DNA of 64,000 bases from Candidatus Aalborgicola lynettensis (lineage in GTDB: Bacteria; Pseudomonadota; Gammaproteobacteria; Burkholderiales; Burkholderiaceae_C). Location: NCBI GenBank assembly GCA_016719405.1, contig JADJZE010000001.1, forward strand, positions 682,001 through 746,000, given 5' to 3'. Under the pieces are notes generated by a model that worked only from the letters and a program-made list of their open reading frames with translations, ran no database searches and was not told where the DNA came from. A program made the position numbers and the translations under genes. Numbering within the stretch: position 1 is the stretch's first letter; each line of letters opens with the position of its first letter. Positions 59,951 to 64,000 of this stretch are shown piece by piece.

Positions 59951-61609
59951 TCACTTCTTGAACTTCAAAGAGAATGCAGCAGCCGCTTTTGCTGCCTTCC
60001 CGGCTGCGCTGCGAATGGAAGCAGACGCGACATCAGCACCTTTCCCCATGCCGTCTTTCAAATTCCCAAAGGCTTCTGATTTCGAAATTGCATCGGCTTT
60101 GGAAACTGCTGACGAACCAAGGGTTTGTGCACCGGTAGCCACAGCATGAGCACCACTCTTCACCTTCGAAGTCAGACCATCCTTGAAAACGGCAAAGCCC
60201 TCACCGAAAGATTTACGAGCAGCTTCCGCAAATATCCGCTCCACGCGCTTGAGCACCAAGTCCTCTCGCTCGTCGACCACACCATCGGACTCCATCACCT
60301 CTCTGAGAAAATCCACCAAATCCTTGGACATAACAGCGTAGTTACAGTCCGGGTTTGACTTCTTGTAGGCAATAAGCTCGTCGGCGACGCCTGTGATTTT
60401 GAACTGATCAAGTCTTGGTTCTATAAGCGCAATACCTGCCTCAACAAAAGTTTGATCGTATCCCCACTCATTGACGAAGTAGTTTCGAATGCATTGACGT
60501 TCCTGGTCCGATATATGCCCGTCTGCATGGGCGACCTTGAGCGCCAATGGCATCATCAGGTCGAAAAGCTTTGTACCAATGATGTCCAGCGGCGTGTTAA
60601 TGCATTTGGGAATGACTGTGACCCGGCTGCCGGTTGCGCCGCCCAAGGCATGCATGATCCCGAACCAAGCGCCGCCTGAAACGGCTGCGGCTGCGATAAC
60701 CCAGCCGACAGGTGTAACAGCCGTGCCCAAACCAATCAAACCGAGAACACCATGTGGCACGAAAAATGTCGACGCAACAATGGATGACTTGGCTATTGCG
60801 GCACCGCCGCCAACAGCCCCAAAAAGATCCCAATATTTACGAACGGCGTTGGCATTGCGCAATTCTGCGTAAGCATTCTCGCCAATAGCGAGCTTTGCCT
60901 TAAATCGCATTTCATCGCCAACAACTTTCTCAACATCGTTTGGCCGCTTGTCCTCTGCCACATTTGGCGAGGCCGCATCAACCTTTGGCGCAGCGCTAGA
61001 AAGCCCGTCATTCTCTTGAACTGCGGACGCTGGACTTGCACCCAGATCAACTTCACTCAGCAAATCGCTGATTAGTGCAAAAGCCTGCGAAATTGGCAAT
61101 CCACCGCGCTCCACCTGCTCGATAAAGCGAAAGGCGACATCAGGTGGAATGACATCTTTGGAAATCAGGTCCCGCAGAGCAACAATAAATCTGGTTCGGT
61201 CGCTGTCGGCAATACTTCCAGCCTCCTCTTTGGCGGCAACAAGTCGCGCCTCTTCGCGATAACGATTCAAAAGCTCGGCTTTTTTGCCCTCCGACATGCC
61301 ACCATTGCGGATCAATCGCGATACCGTGTAGGCTGCGGCACCTGCTGCGGCTGCGCCGCCGAGAATCCAACCGACAGGTGTTGCGGCAACAACAGTTAAT
61401 CCGAGCCAGCCTGCCGCAGAAGTAACACCAAAAATGGATGTTGCACCCACTGCTGCGGCTACCGAACCCGCGGCCGCAACGCCTAGGCCCGCACCAACTA
61501 CGGTGATGCCGATGTCGCCCAGGATTCGACCTTTATCCTCCGGCTTCTTCTCCAAATCATCAATCAACTTGAGTAACTGGGTTTTGGTAACTTTGGAAGG
61601 AGCAGACAT
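59951..61609 (-). CDS. TerB-domain membrane protein with duplicated glycine-zipper segments
   Basis: 552 residues. Hydrophobic Gly/Ala segments at about 31-100 and 262-330 share the motif TPVGW (77-81 and 299-303) and look like a duplication. A TerB domain follows (about 345-465) with its two acidic metal-like motifs HADGHISDQE (361-370) and ESDGVVDERED (440-450). The tail (470-552) is an Ala/Lys-rich amphipathic helix. TerB domains occur in tellurite-resistance loci and in some phage-defence systems. The most distinctive gene of the right-hand operon. Confidence 0.78.
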   Translation of the reverse strand: MSAPSKVTKTQLLKLIDDLEKKPEDKGRILGDIGITVVGAGLGVAAAGSVAAAVGATSIFGVTSAAGWLGLTVVAATPVGWILGGAAAAGAAAYTVSRLIRNGGMSEGKKAELLNRYREEARLVAAKEEAGSIADSDRTRFIVALRDLISKDVIPPDVAFRFIEQVERGGLPISQAFALISDLLSEVDLGASPASAVQENDGLSSAAPKVDAASPNVAEDKRPNDVEKVVGDEMRFKAKLAIGENAYAELRNANAVRKYWDLFGAVGGGAAIAKSSIVASTFFVPHGVLGLIGLGTAVTPVGWVIAAAAVSGGAWFGIMHALGGATGSRVTVIPKCINTPLDIIGTKLFDLMMPLALKVAHADGHISDQERQCIRNYFVNEWGYDQTFVEAGIALIEPRLDQFKITGVADELIAYKKSNPDCNYAVMSKDLVDFLREVMESDGVVDEREDLVLKRVERIFAEAARKSFGEGFAVFKDGLTSKVKSGAHAVATGAQTLGSSAVSKADAISKSEAFGNLKDGMGKGADVASASIRSAAGKAAKAAAAFSLKFKK

Positions 61610-61667
61610 TTAGACTCTCTTGGCAGTGATACGGCTTGGCGCTACGGAACAGCAATGAAAACGTCGA

Positions 61668-62186
61668 CTAAATCCCTCGCAACACCTTTGCATCAAGCGT
61701 CAATGTAAGAATGTCCACGAGCAATTTGAAAAAAGCAGTGGCAATCTCAATGATGTCTTGCCCAATGGCGACAAGTCCTGAATTTTGTGGTGTGCCAGCG
61801 TCGGCCTTATCGAGGCGATGGCCAGCCAATGCGCCAACGGAAACACCAATCAAGGTTGCGACTGGGGAAAGAATCCATCCAATCCAAGGAATTGCGCCGA
61901 CCAAGGCCCCAATGGCGGCACCGATTGCGATACCAATTGCCAAATTGGCATGTGCCTTCACGAACTCCATGATCTTTATGAGGATCATCTTGCCGACATT
62001 GATCACCCGCTTTCCGACCTCTGCTGTGATCTCGGCAACTGTCTTAAGTCGAATGGCAGCCTCATCAGGCATGCCACGCTCTTTAAGCCAAGCGTAAAAG
62101 TCGCTACTCGACATCGTTTCTGCCTCTGAACTCAATATAAAAAGTTCAAGATTAGCTTGCGCTGGCGTCAATACTTTTGCTGACAT
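61668..62186 (-). CDS. glycine-zipper membrane protein of the island operon
   Basis: 172 residues with a strong membrane region (about 81-123): IGIAIGAAIGALVGAIPWIGWILSPVATLIGVSVGALAGHRL. The glycine spacing allows tight helix packing or pore formation. The WIGWILSPVA core resembles the TPVGW segments of the TerB-like protein. The N-terminal half is soluble and helical. ATG at 62186. Confidence 0.72.
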   Translation of the reverse strand: MSAKVLTPAQANLELFILSSEAETMSSSDFYAWLKERGMPDEAAIRLKTVAEITAEVGKRVINVGKMILIKIMEFVKAHANLAIGIAIGAAIGALVGAIPWIGWILSPVATLIGVSVGALAGHRLDKADAGTPQNSGLVAIGQDIIEIATAFFKLLVDILTLTLDAKVLRGI

Positions 62187-62238
62187 GGGACCCCCTTGAT
62201 GGTTATTGGATTAACTTGTTGCAAAGCATACATCCGAA

Positions 62239-62412
62239 TCATTGGATTTCCTTCTGCTTCGGGCGACGAACGATCAACGCAATGCCCATGACGACGATCA
62301 CGCCGACCGCCACCATCAAAGCCAACTTGAGCAATGCAAACCAGACCGAGATTTGCCCCAGGGTCACTGCAAAAGCCATCAAACCTGCGAAAGCCAAAAA
62401 TATCCAGAACAT
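62239..62412 (-). CDS. small two-helix membrane protein
   Basis: 57 residues from MFWIFLAFAGLMAFAV (AAAGGA upstream). Two hydrophobic helices, FWIFLAFAGLMAFAVTLGQI and LMVAVGVIVVMGIALIV, end in basic RRPKQKEIQ. Lies between the regulator and the two larger membrane proteins of the same operon. Function unknown. Confidence 0.65.
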   Translation of the reverse strand: MFWIFLAFAGLMAFAVTLGQISVWFALLKLALMVAVGVIVVMGIALIVRRPKQKEIQ

Positions 62413-62511
62413 GATCGAGTTTCCTTTCATGGCAATAGCGCCATGAGGGGAAGATAGTCGTGCCGGGTGACAGGTGATGTCGTTTTGAACGACTCTTTTC
62501 TCCAACAAAAA

Positions 62512-63441
62512 TCAACTCACCCGGGCCGTTTGCTTCAAGTAGTCTGCCAACCCTTGTTCTAGGATTTGTTGATAGTGCGGCGGCTCCAGAACTCGAACAT
62601 GCGGAATCCAATACCGAATGATCGGCAGAATTTCGTCGATGTGTACGACGGTGCTTGCCACCAAGATGCCGCCCCCGGCAGTCTCTTTTTCAATCACCTG
62701 ATTGGGGACAAGGTTGCGCCGCTGAAAGAAGGTCGCGACCTGACTGTTGACTTGAATCAACACCCGATGGCGCGCTGCACCAAGCCAAATTCCATCACTG
62801 TCTGCCAACTCTTTATCAACTTGCTTTCTGGGAACGAATGTTTCCGCGTCCACCAGCAGAGCTTCGATTCTGGTAATGGCGAAAGACTTCAGCTTTCCAT
62901 CGTCCCAAGCGGCCAGATACCAGATGCCTTTTTGATTTATCAACTTGTAGGGCTCCACCGCAATGCGGACTCTGGTGTCACCATTGGTCTTGCAGTAGCG
63001 GAACTGAACGGTGTGTTTTTGAACAATCGCCTGCTCCAAGGCGACAAACATCGCGCGATGCTCCCGCACGTCTTCGTAATGGTGGCCTCTTACCTGCCAC
63101 GCATCATTGGCGTTGGTAGCAAAGACCTCTTTCAGAAACTGCCCGCTCATCTCGGGAAAAAGTCCACTGACGCCAGTGAAGGCGGCAAACCGTTCAATAT
63201 CACGGATTGTGAGCTTGCCGAGGTGCGCTTCATCCATCTTGTATCGGCCGTTTGCCTTGATCAGTGGCAACCCAGCGAAACGCACATTCAAGTCGCGCTG
63301 AATGGTGCGCAGGTTCACACCGAATTCATCGGCAAGCGCTTGCGGGTCAAGCGACTCGCCCTGGTTGAGCTTGGTAAGAACTTCGGACAAGCGATAAGCA
63401 AGCGTGTCATGGGCTCTGGCGGATCGTTTTGTAGAACTCAT
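62512..63441 (-). CDS. WYL-domain transcriptional regulator
   Basis: 309 residues from MSSTKRSARAHDTLA (an ATG eight codons earlier at 63465 is possible). N-terminal helix-turn-helix (LDPQALADEFGVNLRTIQRDLNVRF), central WYL domain (HTVQFRYCKTNGDTRVRIAVEPYKLINQKGIWYLAAWDDGKLKSFAITRIEAL) and a C-terminal WCX part. WYL regulators (BrxR, CapW, PafBC) bind ligands or ssDNA and often repress phage-defence operons. It heads the leftward operon and probably controls it. Confidence 0.88.
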   Translation of the reverse strand: MSSTKRSARAHDTLAYRLSEVLTKLNQGESLDPQALADEFGVNLRTIQRDLNVRFAGLPLIKANGRYKMDEAHLGKLTIRDIERFAAFTGVSGLFPEMSGQFLKEVFATNANDAWQVRGHHYEDVREHRAMFVALEQAIVQKHTVQFRYCKTNGDTRVRIAVEPYKLINQKGIWYLAAWDDGKLKSFAITRIEALLVDAETFVPRKQVDKELADSDGIWLGAARHRVLIQVNSQVATFFQRRNLVPNQVIEKETAGGGILVASTVVHIDEILPIIRYWIPHVRVLEPPHYQQILEQGLADYLKQTARVS

Positions 63442-63465
63442 GTCGGAATTGGTGGGCAGCAACAC

Positions 63466-64000
63466 AGCACACCATCATAGGACGACAAGTGACCGCTGAA
63501 CCGTGGCTAAACATTCCTCCATGCTGCACGGCACATTCGAAGTACCCGCTGGAAAAACCCTCTTGGTAACATTTATTTTGATCAAATAGGCCGCTGGCCC
63601 CCGTAAAACGTGCGCAAGAAGCTATCAAATGCATAGCGAATGCGGCGACGTTTGCACCCGAAAAGTAAGCCAGCGGCCACGCTGGCTTACAGGCCGTAAG
63701 GCCTGTAGCCCCCGTATTCCGTGCGTGACCAGCTACCAAACCTGTAGCAAAACACAAAAGCATAGGCGCGCGGGCTGAGGGAGCCCCCACGGGGGGCGGA
63801 CGGGCAGACCAGCGCGCAGGGCTGATGCCGCGCAGCGGCGAAGCACAAGGGTGGGCGGGGGCACACACCTATGACTGGCCGCAGGCCACTGACCAGAACA
63901 ATGCGCGCAGCGCCTGACTGATGCCACGGTGCCACACCAACCACAAGGGCGCGCAGACGGCGGCGCGTAGGGCGTGCCAACGACCGGGAAGCGCCGACGG
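63466..64000. repeat. right-edge region with diverged tandem repeats, no gene seen
   Basis: Two diverged units about 110 bases apart: one starts GGCCCCCGTAAAACGTGCGC (near 63596), the other AGCCCCCGTATTCCGTGCGT (near 63707); each is followed by AGCTATCAAA or AGCTACCAAA and TAGC. The first also resembles the right half of the palindromic repeat family at 27.7 kb. Open frames across this part are only the repeats in translation. Confidence 0.55.

Noticed and set aside
63407..63868. 153-codon frame at the right edge
   Set aside because: It is a translation of the repeats; overlaps the start of the WYL gene.
1..64000. CRISPR arrays and rRNA genes
   Set aside because: I saw no evenly spaced repeat-spacer array and no rRNA sequence; the only tRNA signal is the Pro fragment at 47.8 kb.

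Overview
The window looks like a chromosome segment of a betaproteobacterium in the Comamonadaceae, near Rhodoferax, Polaromonas or Curvibacter. This rests on gene order (pyrG-kdsA-eno-ftsB; thrS-infC-rpmI-rplT-pheS-pheT-ihfA-merR), on recognisable protein families, and on an intergenic palindromic repeat that I recall from that family. I could not run a database search, so genus is inference.

Positions 1 to about 47.8 kb are ordinary core and near-core chromosome. From the left: the start of a chemoreceptor, a DUF455 ferritin-like protein, a gamma-carbonic anhydrase, Hsp33, a NadR-like ATPase, ftsB, eno, kdsA, pyrG, ccoG, and a SWIB protein with a histone-H1-like tail. Next come rraA, an EamA exporter, a spermidine/putrescine-type ABC transporter without its binding protein, and aceA behind a 22-bp palindrome. 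The thrS to ihfA translation operon follows; its leader reads as a threonine attenuator. After it come MerR, TerC, a YeeE/YedE pair, a lytic transglycosylase and a PEP-CTERM protein. A redox locus (AraC regulator, ferredoxin reductase, diiron protein) precedes a run of small housekeeping or unknown genes, a DEAD-box helicase, HDOD, DsbA/FrnE, PhoD, acyl-CoA dehydrogenase, two SDR enzymes and mazEF.

At 47813 there is the 3' half of a tRNA-Pro(GGG) gene with its native terminator but no 5' half, followed at once by a tyrosine integrase. I read this as the left attachment site of a genomic island that runs to the right, past the end of the window. The island (at least 16 kb) carries a DUF3800 gene, a BRO-N remnant, two co-oriented unknown genes, an AlpA regulator, a family A DNA polymerase with a DEDD-type exonuclease domain, and a small winged-helix-like protein. 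A complete IS66 element (56109-58766, 8-bp target duplication) sits between two formerly overlapping convergent genes. On the right is a leftward set of six genes: a WYL regulator, three Gly/Ala-rich membrane proteins including a TerB-domain protein, a coiled-coil tail-anchored protein, and a secreted protein with three repeats. I recognise no described system in this last set; it is the best candidate here for something new, possibly phage defence or envelope stress.

Three genes need homopolymer corrections to read through: the AraC regulator, the second SDR gene and IS66 tnpC (four breaks). Read error and real decay cannot be separated from the sequence alone. The last 500 bases hold diverged repeats and no convincing gene.
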